From the NCBI GenBank assembly GCA_019637685.1, contig JAHBVF010000001.1:124001-188000 (forward strand): a DNA stretch of 64,000 nt, written 5' to 3'. Both the position numbers and the translations under genes were made by a program. Shown one piece after another: positions 46,615-56,061 of the stretch. The stretch is from Caldilineaceae bacterium (GTDB taxonomy: Bacteria > Chloroflexota > Anaerolineae > Caldilineales > Caldilineaceae). Numbering within the stretch: the first letter of the stretch is position 1; the number at the start of each line of letters is the position of its first letter. The notes under the pieces were generated by a model. It worked only from the letters and a program-made list of their open reading frames with translations. It ran no database searches and was not told the origin of the DNA.

Positions 46615-47751
46615 ATGCGTATCACCGAAGTTCGTACAATTATCAGTTGGGCTGGCCTGCGCAATTGGGTTTTTGTCCAGGTGCGCACAGACACGGGCCT
46701 CTATGGCTGGGGCGAGGGAACGCTGGAAGGCAAAGAGCGTACTGTCGAGCAGGCCATCCAGACGCTCTCCGAGACACTCATCGGCCAGGATCCGCTGACA
46801 GTGGAACACAACTGGCAGATACTCTACCGCCACGGCTTTTGGCGGGGCGGTGTGGTGCTGAACTCCGCGCTGGCCGCGCTGGATCAGGCCCTGTGGGACA
46901 TTCGGGGCAAAGCCTGGGGTGTGCCTGTGTACGCGCTGTTGGGCGGACCCACGCGCAAACATTTGCGCGTCTACACCCACGTGGGCATCTACCAGCCCCA
47001 GTTGATGATAGAAGATGCGCTGCGGGATGTGGAAGACGGCTACACCGCGATGAAAACCGGAGCCTGGGCGGGCGATTCCCGCCTGCCGGAGACCGACCGC
47101 ATTGCTGCCTTTGCCGAGCGCATCGGCCAACTGCGGCAAGCCGTTGGCCCCAAAGTTGATCTGATGGTGGACGATCACGGGCGGGGGCGGCCCAGCAGCG
47201 GTGTGCGTCTGATGCAGGCATTGGAACCCTTCGATCTCTTCTTTCTGGAGGAGCCGACCCAGCCCGACGACGTGGAAGGGCTGTCCCGCGTGCGCGCTGC
47301 CAATCCAAAAATGGACCTGGCGACGGGCGAGCGGCTCTACTCCAAATGGGATTTTCGCTCGCTGTTGGAGCAACGGCTGGTGGATGTGATCCAGCCCGAC
47401 CTTTGCCACGCGGGGGGTATCAGCGAATGCAAGAAGATCGCCGCGATGGCCGAGGCTTATTACGTGAACGTCGCGCCTCACAATCCCCAGGGACCGGTGG
47501 CTACCGCGGCCGCGGCCCATCTGAGTATGGCTATTCCCAATTTTCACATTCTGGAGTTTGTGCGCAGCGAACCCTATCGGGGCCAGGCGTTGACCGAGCC
47601 GTGGGTGGTGGAAGCGGGCAATCTGCTTGTGCCCGATCTGCCCGGCCTGGGCGTGGACCTGAATGTGGAGACACTACAAGCCAGCACGCCCCGGCTTTCC
47701 CGCGTCCCGCGGGATGCCTTCGCCGCGGATGGCAGTGTCTTTGATGTGTAG
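46615..47751 (+). CDS. Mandelate racemase/galactonate dehydratase-like enolase
   Basis: A 378-residue enolase-superfamily protein of the sugar-acid dehydratase branch, a paralogue of the gene at 10.8 kb. Metal ligands: the Asp in LMVDDHGRG, the Glu in FLEEPTQ and the Glu in ATGERLYS. The probable acid/base residues are the His of DDHG and the His of APHNPQGP. In place of PHCPLGP it has PHNPQGP, as in several other dehydratases of this superfamily, so the substrate probably differs from that of the first copy. AAGGA precedes ATG 46615. The SMP-30 lactonase gene follows after a terminator-like hairpin; together they could convert an aldonolactone to a 2-keto-3-deoxy acid. Confidence 0.85.
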   Translation: MRITEVRTIISWAGLRNWVFVQVRTDTGLYGWGEGTLEGKERTVEQAIQTLSETLIGQDPLTVEHNWQILYRHGFWRGGVVLNSALAALDQALWDIRGKAWGVPVYALLGGPTRKHLRVYTHVGIYQPQLMIEDALRDVEDGYTAMKTGAWAGDSRLPETDRIAAFAERIGQLRQAVGPKVDLMVDDHGRGRPSSGVRLMQALEPFDLFFLEEPTQPDDVEGLSRVRAANPKMDLATGERLYSKWDFRSLLEQRLVDVIQPDLCHAGGISECKKIAAMAEAYYVNVAPHNPQGPVATAAAAHLSMAIPNFHILEFVRSEPYRGQALTEPWVVEAGNLLVPDLPGLGVDLNVETLQASTPRLSRVPRDAFAADGSVFDV

Positions 47752-47756
47752 CGCTG

Positions 47757-47800
47757 GAAGTTCGACTTTTCTAAAAAGTCTCTAAAAAGCCGAACTTCTT
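47757..47800 (+). terminator. Stem-loop between the enolase and SMP-30 genes
   Basis: GAAGTTCGACTTTT pairs with AAAAGCCGAACTTC (one mismatch) and a TTTG tail follows, six bases after the enolase stop. An inner TTTTCTAAAAA pairing offers an alternative fold. It would weaken, not necessarily abolish, read-through into the lactonase gene. Confidence 0.6.
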
Positions 47801-47834
47801 TGTGCTTGACAACCAGCAACGCAAGGAGAATCGT

Positions 47835-48713
47835 ATGTCCAGAGAAGTAGAAGTTTTGGTTGACATCCGCGCCCAGGTGGGCGAAGGCAGCCTGTGGGAC
47901 GAGCAGGCCCAGGTGCTGTATTGGGTGGATATTCTTTCCAATGCGCTGTATGTCTACGACCCGGCTATGGGCGAGAATCGGGGCTATGACATCGGCCAAC
48001 ACGTGGGGACCGTCGTGCTGCGCCAGTCGGGCGGGGTGATGCTGGCGCTAGCTAACGGCTTTGCTGCCTACGATTTGGAAAGCGGAGAACTCACACTGCT
48101 CAATGACCCGGAAGCCGATCTGCCCGGCAATCGTTTCAACGACGGCAAGTGCGATCCCGCGGGGCGTTTCTGGGCCGGCTCGATGGCCTACGAGAATCAG
48201 CGGGATCAGGGCGGTCTCTATCGTATGGACACGGATTTCTCCGTGCATCGGGTGCTGGGCGACATCGGCATCTCCAACGGCATTGTGTGGACTGCGGACA
48301 AGCGTACAATGTACTACATCGACTCGCTGGCCTATTCTGTGCGCGCGTTTGACTACGGCAACGCCACCGGCGACATCAGCAACGAACGGATGGTGGTTTC
48401 TGTGCCCCAGGCAATGAGTGTGCCCGATGGGATGGCGATTGACGCGGCGGGAAACCTGTGGGTGGCCCACTTTGGCGCATCCCGGGTGCGCTGCTGGAAC
48501 CCCCACAACGGGCAGCTAATCGACGAAATTGTCCTGCCGTGTAAGCAGATCACCTCCTGCGCGTTCGGCGGCGAAAAGCTGGACACCCTTTTTATCACCA
48601 GCGCGGCCACGGGCCTGGACGCGGCTGCCCTGGCCGAACAGCCGTTGGCCGGTTCGCTCTTTTCTGTGAAGCCAGGCGTCACGGGCGTGCTCTCCTATCG
48701 GTTTGCGGGGTAG
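47835..48713 (+). CDS. SMP-30/gluconolactonase family protein
   Basis: A 292-residue six-bladed propeller lactonase that hydrolyses sugar lactones with a divalent metal. Family marks: VGEGSLWDEQAQVLYWVDI (metal Glu in GEG), GNRFNDGKCDPAGRFWAGSM (metal Asn), GISNGIVWTADKRTMYYIDS (Asn and active-site region), and PDGMAIDAAGNLWVAHFG (metal Asp of PDG). AAGGAG precedes ATG 47835. It lies between the enolase and the AlaX gene, all rightward. A role in opening aldonolactones for the neighbouring dehydratase is inferred. Confidence 0.9.
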   Translation: MSREVEVLVDIRAQVGEGSLWDEQAQVLYWVDILSNALYVYDPAMGENRGYDIGQHVGTVVLRQSGGVMLALANGFAAYDLESGELTLLNDPEADLPGNRFNDGKCDPAGRFWAGSMAYENQRDQGGLYRMDTDFSVHRVLGDIGISNGIVWTADKRTMYYIDSLAYSVRAFDYGNATGDISNERMVVSVPQAMSVPDGMAIDAAGNLWVAHFGASRVRCWNPHNGQLIDEIVLPCKQITSCAFGGEKLDTLFITSAATGLDAAALAEQPLAGSLFSVKPGVTGVLSYRFAG

Positions 48714-48719
48714 GCGCAG

Positions 48720-49967
48720 ATGACCAGCCGCCTCTACTACACCGACGCCTATCTCGCTTCCTTCACGGCCCGGGTGACGGAGCGCACCGCCGTGGACGGT
48801 CACCCCGCGGTGCGTCTGGATCGCTCGGCTTTCTATCCCACCTCCGGCGGACAGGCCCACGACACAGGCACGCTGAATGGGGTGGCTGTGGTCGATGTGC
48901 GGGTGGCTGATGACGGGGGCGTCCTCCATCTGCTGGCCGCGCCACTGGCGGAGGACGCGGGGGGTGAAGCGGGAGAAGTCACCGGCGTCGTCGACTGGCC
49001 CCGGCGTTTTGACCACATGCAGCAGCATTCGGGTCAGCATCTGCTCTCCCAGGCGTTTGACCGGCTGTTGGGGCTGGAGACAGTCTCCGTCCACTTTGGC
49101 GACGAACTCTGCACAATCGATCTGGTCGGGGAGACGCTGGACGCGGATGGGCTGGCCGCGGTGGAACGCCACGCCAACGAAATTGTGTGGGAGAACCGGT
49201 CCATTCGCGCCTACGAAGTGACCGACGCCCAACTGGCATCCATCCCCCTGCGCCGCGCGCCCAAAGTCACAGGCCAGATTCGCATTGTGGAAATCGACGG
49301 CTACGACTGGTCGGCCTGTGGGGGGACCCACGTGGCAAGCACTGGCAGCATCGGGCCGATTGCCCTGCTGCGGGTGGAGCGCAGCAAAAGCAGCCCTTTG
49401 GCAAGCTCAGGACAGCGCAGCCGGGTAGATTTTATCTGCGGCGCGCGGGCTGTGGAAGATAGCCGTCGGCGGCGTCAACTGTTGGGCGACGCCGCGGCTG
49501 TGCTGGATACGGCTGTGGAGGAAGTGCCCGCGCTCCTGACCGCACGCCAGGCGCGGATGAAAGAGCAGGACCGGCTGCTGCGGGCGTTGCAGGAGGAACT
49601 GCTGGGCTATCGGGCGCAAACGCTTCTGGCCGAAGCCGAAGCTGTCGGGCGTGTGCGGCTGGTGGCACAAGTGATGGCCGATCTCGACCCGGCTGGATTG
49701 AAGAGTCTGGCGGCTGGATTGGTGGCGAATCCCGGCGTTGTGGCGCTGTTAGCGTGCGATGTGGAGGGCAAAGGCACGGCCCTTTTCGCCCGGTCAGCGG
49801 ATGTGGAGCTACACGCGGGTCAACTCCTGCGCACAATTCTGCCCCGTTTTGGCGGTGGCGGCGGGGGGCGTCCCGACTTTGCCCAGGGCGGTGGGGTGGA
49901 CGGGGAGAAGGTAGAAGAGTTGATAGAAAGCGCACGGCAGGAAGTGATTGACTGGTTGACAGGTTGA
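48720..49967 (+). CDS. Alanyl-tRNA editing protein, AlaX-L type with DHHA1 domain
   Basis: A 415-residue free-standing homologue of the editing half of alanyl-tRNA synthetase. It removes Ser or Gly wrongly attached to tRNA-Ala. The zinc ligands are H99 and H103 in HMQQHSGQH, and Cys and His in SACGGTHV (about 203-207). An N-terminal TGGQ-type sequence is present as YPTSGGQAHDTG. The C-terminal DHHA1 domain ends with GGGGGGRPDFAQGGG, typical of AlaRS and long AlaX proteins. In the middle, near residue 225, SSPLASSGQRS is encoded by a dispersed repeat (49391-49420). It begins seven bases after the SMP-30 stop, so it is probably in the same transcript. Confidence 0.93.
   Translation: MTSRLYYTDAYLASFTARVTERTAVDGHPAVRLDRSAFYPTSGGQAHDTGTLNGVAVVDVRVADDGGVLHLLAAPLAEDAGGEAGEVTGVVDWPRRFDHMQQHSGQHLLSQAFDRLLGLETVSVHFGDELCTIDLVGETLDADGLAAVERHANEIVWENRSIRAYEVTDAQLASIPLRRAPKVTGQIRIVEIDGYDWSACGGTHVASTGSIGPIALLRVERSKSSPLASSGQRSRVDFICGARAVEDSRRRRQLLGDAAAVLDTAVEEVPALLTARQARMKEQDRLLRALQEELLGYRAQTLLAEAEAVGRVRLVAQVMADLDPAGLKSLAAGLVANPGVVALLACDVEGKGTALFARSADVELHAGQLLRTILPRFGGGGGGRPDFAQGGGVDGEKVEELIESARQEVIDWLTG
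49391..49420 (+). repeat. Dispersed CCTTTGGCAAGCTCAGGACA repeat inside the AlaX coding region
   Basis: An in-frame segment, CCCTTTGGCAAGCTCAGGAC, sits in the join between the editing domain and the DHHA1-side helices, adding about ten small polar residues. It resembles the repeat at 40411-40440 in the FadN-like gene. Confidence 0.55.
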
Positions 49968-49970
49968 CTG

Positions 49971-50026
49971 GTTGAGCGGTTTACTGGTTGTATGGCAGGA
50001 CCTGAAGGCCCTGTCAACCGCTCAAC
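49971..50026. terminator. Bidirectional hairpin between alaX and the amidohydrolase gene
   Basis: GTTGAGCGGTT (49971-49981) and AACCGCTCAAC (50016-50026) are perfectly complementary. A shorter inner pair (CAGGACCTGAAGGCCCTG) lies between them. The region sits between convergent genes, starting four bases after the alaX stop, and overlaps the end of the amidohydrolase gene. GGTTGAC-like units are repeated on the left arm. Confidence 0.5.
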
Positions 50027-51189
50027 TTCTGTGCCGCGGCAATTGCCCGCTCGCGCATGGCCGCCGCATCCACACCCAGCACGACACCGTTCATCACCAG
50101 AATGTGCCCAGCCACCATCACCACCTGAATGCTCTGGCTGCTGCCATAGCGCAGCATCTGGGCGTAGAGATTGTCTTCTGTCACCGGTGAAGGATAAGTG
50201 AGATCAATCGCTTGCAGGTCGGCCTGCCAGCCGGGCAACAGTTTGCCCACCTTTTCGAATCCCAGCACCTCCGCGCCGCCGGTGGTTGCCAGCCGCCAGA
50301 TCAGCGACGCGGGCGACGGCTCTGGCCTGTGGTTGTAGCGGCTCTGGCGGCGGGCACCGCGCATCACCCGGAAGAAATCGAAAATGGCCCCGTCGCTCCC
50401 CAGCCCCACCGCCTCTTCCTGCGCGGACAAAATCAGCCATTCCACAGCTTCTGTCCGATCGCGCAGATCGATGAGCGGCGTGTAGACCCGGCCCCGGCCA
50501 CCCACCCAAAAGATCGACTGTTCCGGCCTGCCGGTGTGAAAAAGACACCGGGCTTCGGCATCCCAGGCAAGCGCTTCGGCTTCTTCCCGCAGTTCGCCGC
50601 TGCTGTCGCTTGTGCCTTCCGCGACCACATAGGCACGTATTCTCTGAAAGCGGCGCTGCTCATTGCACAGTTCCAGCAGATCGGCGTTTTCGGCCAACCC
50701 GGCCTGGCCTTGCTCGTAGCTGTGCAGCTCGCTGGCCTGATAGCCCAGCGCGGCCCGTATCCCCCACTGTTCCAGCAGCGAGGCTTCCCAGGCAAGCACA
50801 CCGGGCAGTAAAGCGGGGGCTTGCAGGCATTCTCCCAGACCGGTGATCCCTGCGGACAGGCTGTGGTAGATGCCGCTTTCTATGGCCGCGGCCACTGTTT
50901 CTTTGTCCAGGCGCAGCAGAATATCGGACCAGGGCTGGGTTGTGTTTCCGTGTCCAATGACGGCTGTGAGATGGGTGTGGGCATCCACAAAGCCGGGCGA
51001 AATCGCCTGACGAGGCAGCCGCCACTGGTCATCTTCGGGGAAAGCGGTGGTCAGTACATCCCAGGCCGCGGTTGCTTCGATACGATCGTCTATGACCCGC
51101 ACGCCCCAGCGCGGTTTGGGCGGCGCACCGGGAATGTCGATGAGATAGTCGGGAAGAATCAGTGTGCCGGTGGCGGGTTCGGTCTGCAA
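50014..51189 (-). CDS. Amidohydrolase-superfamily protein
   Basis: A 391-residue metal-dependent hydrolase of the TIM-barrel amidohydrolase superfamily (ATZ/TRZ or cytosine-deaminase-like branch). The beta-sandwich N-terminus (WGVRVIDDRIEATAAWDVL) leads to the first metal motif FVDAHTHLTAV. A central His lies in CLFHTGRPE, and the distal metal Asp in VGLGSDGAIFDFF. The C-terminus has the usual KVGKLLPGWQADLQAIDL return to the beta-sandwich. I cannot see the second HxxE pair of the ATZ group clearly, so the substrate is open. It stands alone, convergent with alaX. Confidence 0.85.
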   Translation of the reverse strand: MQTEPATGTLILPDYLIDIPGAPPKPRWGVRVIDDRIEATAAWDVLTTAFPEDDQWRLPRQAISPGFVDAHTHLTAVIGHGNTTQPWSDILLRLDKETVAAAIESGIYHSLSAGITGLGECLQAPALLPGVLAWEASLLEQWGIRAALGYQASELHSYEQGQAGLAENADLLELCNEQRRFQRIRAYVVAEGTSDSSGELREEAEALAWDAEARCLFHTGRPEQSIFWVGGRGRVYTPLIDLRDRTEAVEWLILSAQEEAVGLGSDGAIFDFFRVMRGARRQSRYNHRPEPSPASLIWRLATTGGAEVLGFEKVGKLLPGWQADLQAIDLTYPSPVTEDNLYAQMLRYGSSQSIQVVMVAGHILVMNGVVLGVDAAAMRERAIAAAQKLSG

Positions 51190-51280
51190 GGCGATTTCTC
51201 GGCTGGGTGGGCGAGCGCGTTGGGAAGGATTGTAACCCGCTGTGGGGCAGAGTGCAACTGAAAGATGGATTCTGGCTTGC

Positions 51281-51310
51281 TTTACAAACCCCCGTTCCGT
51301 CGTTTACACT
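51281..51310 (+). promoter_or_regulatory. Putative promoter of the MoxR gene cluster
   Basis: TTTACA (51281-51286, five of six to TTGACA) and TACACT (51305-51310, four of six to TATAAT) are 18 bases apart. They lie in the divergent gap between the amidohydrolase and MoxR genes, about 114 bases upstream of the MoxR start. Confidence 0.35.
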
Positions 51311-51423
51311 GGATAGACCGTGGCCGATGTTGGCCTGCCATCCTCTCAACACCCCTTTTGCACCGACGGAATGCCCGCCGGCCTTGAACTTTTGGCAAAG
51401 TCCCCCGCAAGGAGCCGATACCT

Positions 51424-52398
51424 ATGGCGAAGCTACGCACGTTCAAGTCAATTGACGACACAAAGGATGCACTGTCGCAGCAGGAATATATTTCCAACGA
51501 CGAAATTGCTACGACAACTTTTCTGGCCCAGCAATTGGAGAAACCATTGCTGACCGAAGGGCCGGCCGGTGTGGGCAAGACCGAACTGGCCAAAGCCATT
51601 GCCGGGGCCACCGGGCGCAGGCTCATCCGCCTGCAATGCTACGAAGGGCTGGACGAAACAAAGGCGCTCTATGAATGGGAGTACGCCAAGCAGCTTTTGT
51701 ACACCCAATTGCTGCGCGACCAGTTGGCCCAGACCCTTGCCGGTGCGGCCAATCTGACCGAGGCAGCCGATCGGCTGGCCGCCGAGGAAGATGTCTTTTT
51801 TTCCATGCGCTTTCTGCTTCAGCGGCCTTTGCTCCAGGCGATTTTGAGCGAGGAGCCGGTGGTCCTGCTCATCGACGAAATCGACCGGGCCGACGCCGAG
51901 TTTGAGGCTTTTTTACTGGAAATACTCAGCGATTTTCAGGTGAGCGTGCCCGAACTGGGAACCCTCTCTGCCCTGCACATGCCGATTGTGCTGCTGACCA
52001 GCAATAACACCCGGGAGTTGAGCGAGGCCCTGAAACGGCGCTGTCTCTATCTTTTCATCGGCTATCCCGATATGGAACAGGAGTTGGGGGTTGTGCGGCT
52101 GAAGGTGCCGGAACTGGCTCCCAAACTGGCCCGGCAGGCCGTCGATCTGGTCCAGCGCCTGCGGGGGATGGACCTGCGCAAGTCGCCCAGCATCAGCGAG
52201 ACACTGGACTGGGCACGTTCACTGGTCGCGCTCAACGCCACCAGCCTGGACACGAAAACCCTGGAAACCACAATGAGCGTCCTGCTGAAACACGAAACCG
52301 ACCTGCGCAAAGTGCAGCGCCAGATCGGCCGGGCGCGGGGTGAGGAAGGCGGCGCGGGCGAGGATGATTTTCGGCGGCGGGGCAGGCGGAACAATTGA
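51424..52398 (+). CDS. MoxR-type AAA+ ATPase
   Basis: A 324-residue AAA+ chaperone of the MoxR/RavA group. Walker A is EGPAGVGKTELAKAIAG; Walker B is VVLLIDEIDRADAEFEAFLLEIL; sensor 1 is PIVLLTSNNTRELSEALKRRCLY, which carries the Arg finger. These proteins help VWA-domain partners to mature enzymes or insert metals. AAGGAG precedes ATG 51424. The VWA gene follows 77 bases later, the classic MoxR-VWA pair. The closest named analogues are CoxD of CO dehydrogenase clusters, but no CO dehydrogenase genes are in the window. Confidence 0.92.
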   Translation: MAKLRTFKSIDDTKDALSQQEYISNDEIATTTFLAQQLEKPLLTEGPAGVGKTELAKAIAGATGRRLIRLQCYEGLDETKALYEWEYAKQLLYTQLLRDQLAQTLAGAANLTEAADRLAAEEDVFFSMRFLLQRPLLQAILSEEPVVLLIDEIDRADAEFEAFLLEILSDFQVSVPELGTLSALHMPIVLLTSNNTRELSEALKRRCLYLFIGYPDMEQELGVVRLKVPELAPKLARQAVDLVQRLRGMDLRKSPSISETLDWARSLVALNATSLDTKTLETTMSVLLKHETDLRKVQRQIGRARGEEGGAGEDDFRRRGRRNN

Positions 52399-52475
52399 TC
52401 TGATGAGTGGAGTGAAACGGGAGATCGCTCGGTAGATTTTCGCGTTTTACGCTTCACATTTCTGGAGGTTTCCCA

Positions 52476-53855
52476 ATGGAAGAACGCATCGTCAAATTTA
52501 TCGCCGCGCTCCGCTCGGGCGGTGTGCGGGTCAGCCTGGCCGAGAGCGCGGACGCGTTTCGCGCTGTGGAAAATCTGGGCATCCAGGAGCGGGACGCGTT
52601 CCGGCTGAGTCTGCGGGCCACACTGGTCAAAGAAGCCGCGGATATGGGCACATTTGAGGAATTGTTCCCCCTCTTTTTCGACGGCACAGACGCGCCGCCG
52701 TTGATGAACCTGACCGAAGATTTGACCGAAGAGGAAGCCGCGATGCTGGCCGAGGCCCTGCGCCAGTTTGGCGAACATCTGCGCGAGATGCTGGAGCGTC
52801 TGCTGCGGGGCGAGCAACTGAGCAAAGAGGAGTTGGAACAACTGGGCCAGATGGTAGGGCTGAACCAGGCCGACGACCTGCGCTATCGGGAGTGGATGGC
52901 CCGGCGCATGCAGCGCGCGCTTCAGTTCGACGAAGTGCGCAAGGCGATGGATGAGATATCCAAATTGATGGCCCAGATGGGGATGAACAAACAGCGCATG
53001 GAGCAGATGCGCCAGTTGATCCAGGCCAATATGCAGGGGCTGGAGGAACAGTTGCGCCAGTTTGCCGGGCAGCAGATCGCGCAGAATATGAGCGAGCAGC
53101 GCCCGGAGGACGCGCTGGATGGACTGATGGATCGCCCTTTCAACGCACTCTCCGACGACGATATGCACAAACTGCGCAAAGAAGTGCGCAAGCTGGCCGC
53201 GCTCCTGCGCAGCCGGGTGGCTCTGCGCCAGAAGCGGGCCAAGACCGGCCAACTGGACGCCAAAGCCACCATTCGTGCCAACCTGCGCCACGGCAGCGTC
53301 CCCTTCGACATCAAACACCGGGACCGCAAAGTCAAACCCAAACTGGTGGTCATCTGCGACATCAGCACATCCATGCGCTACTGCTCGGAACTGATGCTCA
53401 GTCTGGTCTACGAATTGCAGGATTTGGTCACCAAAACCCACGCCTTCGCCTTTATCGATCATCTGGAATATATCACCCCCGACTTTCAGGGCAACGACGC
53501 CAACGCGGCCATCGGCCAAGTGCTGGTGCGGATGCCGCCAGGCTATTACAGCACAGATATGGGCAACGGCCTGCAGGACTTTTCCGACGACTATCTGGAC
53601 ACTATCGACAGCCGCACGACGCTGATTGTGGTGGGAGACGGGCGCAACAATTACAACGATCCCCGGCTGGATATCTTTGGAATGATGGCCCGCCGCGCCC
53701 GGCGCACCCTCTGGCTGAACCCGGAAATGCCGATGATGTGGGGCACGGGCGATAGCGATATGCTGGAATATGCGCCCATCTGCGATACAATTTTGCAGGT
53801 GAGTACGCTGTCCGAGTTGACAGCCGCGGTGGATCGAATGCTGGTGGAAAAATAG
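52476..53855 (+). CDS. VWA-domain protein, CoxE-like
   Basis: A 459-residue protein. The N-terminal half is charged and helical, with repeated Met/Gln/Glu heptads (EEQLRQFAGQQIAQNMSEQ-type, about 95-230). The C-terminal half is a von Willebrand A domain with the MIDAS motif DISTSMRYCSELM (D-x-S-x-S) and later conserved Thr/Asp (STDMGNGLQDF; TLIVVGDGRNNYNDP). This arrangement matches the CoxE/YehP group that works with MoxR ATPases. GGAGG precedes ATG 52476. The peptidase gene begins 11 bases after its stop. The role is likely assembly or activation of an unknown target. Confidence 0.9.
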   Translation: MEERIVKFIAALRSGGVRVSLAESADAFRAVENLGIQERDAFRLSLRATLVKEAADMGTFEELFPLFFDGTDAPPLMNLTEDLTEEEAAMLAEALRQFGEHLREMLERLLRGEQLSKEELEQLGQMVGLNQADDLRYREWMARRMQRALQFDEVRKAMDEISKLMAQMGMNKQRMEQMRQLIQANMQGLEEQLRQFAGQQIAQNMSEQRPEDALDGLMDRPFNALSDDDMHKLRKEVRKLAALLRSRVALRQKRAKTGQLDAKATIRANLRHGSVPFDIKHRDRKVKPKLVVICDISTSMRYCSELMLSLVYELQDLVTKTHAFAFIDHLEYITPDFQGNDANAAIGQVLVRMPPGYYSTDMGNGLQDFSDDYLDTIDSRTTLIVVGDGRNNYNDPRLDIFGMMARRARRTLWLNPEMPMMWGTGDSDMLEYAPICDTILQVSTLSELTAAVDRMLVEK

Positions 53856-53865
53856 GAGATGGCAC

Positions 53866-56061
53866 GTGGCAGATATCAGGTGGCCGGTTTCGCGCAGGGT
53901 GCTGGTATTATTTCTATGCGTTGTGGTGGGGACACTCTGGGGCGGTCTTTCCCTGTACGCCGCGCCCGCGGCCCAGGAGGCCATCCCCTGCCGCCCGGAT
54001 TTGACCAGCCCAACCGGTCTGCCCGCATCCCCATCGACCACAGCCTTCACAGACCCCTGCCAATCGCCCAATCGTCCAAGCGCCCAAGCGCCCAATACCC
54101 CAACCGTCATTCGCATTCCTTTTGCCGATGAGGACGCCCTCCTGCCCCTGACCGGCAATCTGGACGTGTGGGAGGTCAACCGCGGTTCGGGCGAAGTGGT
54201 GGCGCTGATCTATCCCGGCCAGGAGCGCTGGCTGGAACTGCTCGGCTATTCGTGGACGCTCGACGAAGAAAAGACATCTGCATTTTCCCGGCCCACAGCC
54301 CGCGATGCCGCGCAGACCGGTGGCATCCCCGGCTATGCCTGCTATCGCACTGTCGGCGAAACCTACGCGGATATGGTCCAACTGGCCGCGGACAAACCGG
54401 CCCTTGCCCAGTGGATCGACATCGGCGACAGCTACGACAAAGTGACGCCCGGCGGGCCAGCCGGGTCGGATATCCACGCGCTGGTACTCACCAATCAGAA
54501 TTCCAGCGCGGTGGAAAAAGGCAAATTTGTGTTGATTGCGGCCATCCACGCCAGGGAATATGCCACCGCTGAGATCGCGGCCCGCTTTGCCGAAAAGCTG
54601 GCCGCGGGCTACGGCGTGGACCCAGACATCACCTGGCTGCTGGACTACAACGAAATCCACATCATTCCCCAGGCCAACCCAGACGGGCGCGGTATGGCCG
54701 AGCTGGGCTATTCCTGGCGCAAGAATACGGATCGGCCCGCGGCCTGCAATTCTGCCCCCAACAACGCGCCCTACTCCTATGGCGTGGACCTGAATCGCAA
54801 CAGTTCCTTTCTGTGGGGAACCTGTGGCGGGGGCTGCTCATCGGCTGATCCGTGCAGTGTCCTCTATCGGGGCGCGTCGGCTGGTTCCGAGCCGGAGGTG
54901 CAGGCAATCGAGAGCTATATGCGCACTGTCTTTGCCGATCAGCGCGGGCCAAACATCGGCGATGCCGCGCCAGTGGACACAAATGGCGTTTTCATCTCCC
55001 TCCATTCCTATGGCAATCTGGTCATCTACTCCTGGGATTTTACAGGCAGCGACGCGCCCAATATGGCGGAACTGCGTCGGCTGGGGCGCAAGTTCGGCTA
55101 TCACAACCGCTATTCCGTCTGCAATACCTCCAACTGTCTCTATGCGGTGGACGGCAGCACCACCGATTTTGCCTACGGCGAATTTGGCGTAGCCACCTAT
55201 ACTTTCGAGGTGGGAACGACCTTTTTCCAGAGCTGCTCCTATTTTGAAAACTCCATAGTTCAGCAGAATCTGGATGCCCTGCTCTATGCGGCCAAAGCCG
55301 CCCGCCGCCCCTATCAGGTGGCCGCGGGGCCAGACACACTCTCCCTGGCTCTTTCGGCCGCACATATAGACATCGGCCAGCCCATCACCCTCACGGCCAC
55401 TGCCGACGACACCCGTTACTACGCCAACGGCTACGGGGTCGAGCCATCCCAGGCCATTGCGGGGGCACGCTACTCCATTGACAAACCCTCCTGGGAAATC
55501 ACCGCCACCCACTCCCTTTCGGCCACTGACGGCGCGTTCAATGCCACCAGCGAAGGGCTGCGGGCACTGGTGGATACGACGGGCTGGACCCCGGGACGCC
55601 ACACACTCTTTGTGGAAAGCCAGGATTCTGCGGGCAATTGGGGTGTGCCCAGCGCCGGGTTCATTGCTGTCTATGGCCAGCGGGGACTGCAACTGGAACA
55701 GTCCCCCGCGTCTGCCGATGCGACTTCCGGCCAGACCGTCACCCACACCCTGACCCTGACCAACACCGGCCAGCAGATGGAACAACTGGTGGCTGTGATC
55801 CGCAGCGAAACCTGGGCTGTGGAAGCAGGGCAACCCGCCCTGACATTGCAGCCGAACATCAGCGCCACCCTGCAAATTACAGTCAGTGTGCCCCTCTCAG
55901 CCAGCATCGGAATGACAAATGTAACGGTTGTGGATATCACATCAACCTATCCGGGCCTTCTGCGCACAGCCACCCTGCAGACGGTTGTGACCAAAGAGCC
56001 GACCAGTGAGCCGGGCGGAACACCGCCCAACATTTATTTCCCCTGGATTTACAACGAATGA
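53866..56061 (+). CDS. Secreted M14-family zinc carboxypeptidase
   Basis: A 731-residue exported peptidase. The N-terminal hydrophobic segment (VLVLFLCVVVGTLWGGLSLYA) ends in an AAPAA signal-cleavage-like site, then a variable propeptide-like region. The M14 domain spans about 155-480: zinc ligands H228 and E231 (HARE) and H380 (LHSYG), substrate-binding NPDG and DLNRN (308-312), and catalytic E448 in TFEVGTTFFQ, so all key residues are present. Two C-terminal beta-sandwich domains (about 490-600 and 605-715) could bind the cell surface. Start is GTG 53866, with TAGGAG seven bases upstream. The stop overlaps the Hsp70-like gene by four bases. Confidence 0.92.
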   Translation: MADIRWPVSRRVLVLFLCVVVGTLWGGLSLYAAPAAQEAIPCRPDLTSPTGLPASPSTTAFTDPCQSPNRPSAQAPNTPTVIRIPFADEDALLPLTGNLDVWEVNRGSGEVVALIYPGQERWLELLGYSWTLDEEKTSAFSRPTARDAAQTGGIPGYACYRTVGETYADMVQLAADKPALAQWIDIGDSYDKVTPGGPAGSDIHALVLTNQNSSAVEKGKFVLIAAIHAREYATAEIAARFAEKLAAGYGVDPDITWLLDYNEIHIIPQANPDGRGMAELGYSWRKNTDRPAACNSAPNNAPYSYGVDLNRNSSFLWGTCGGGCSSADPCSVLYRGASAGSEPEVQAIESYMRTVFADQRGPNIGDAAPVDTNGVFISLHSYGNLVIYSWDFTGSDAPNMAELRRLGRKFGYHNRYSVCNTSNCLYAVDGSTTDFAYGEFGVATYTFEVGTTFFQSCSYFENSIVQQNLDALLYAAKAARRPYQVAAGPDTLSLALSAAHIDIGQPITLTATADDTRYYANGYGVEPSQAIAGARYSIDKPSWEITATHSLSATDGAFNATSEGLRALVDTTGWTPGRHTLFVESQDSAGNWGVPSAGFIAVYGQRGLQLEQSPASADATSGQTVTHTLTLTNTGQQMEQLVAVIRSETWAVEAGQPALTLQPNISATLQITVSVPLSASIGMTNVTVVDITSTYPGLLRTATLQTVVTKEPTSEPGGTPPNIYFPWIYNE

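Noticed and set aside
51424-53855. CO dehydrogenase maturation cluster (CoxD/CoxE)
   Set aside because: The MoxR and VWA proteins resemble CoxD and CoxE, but no coxMSL, coxG or coxF genes are present, so only the general MoxR-VWA pairing is kept.
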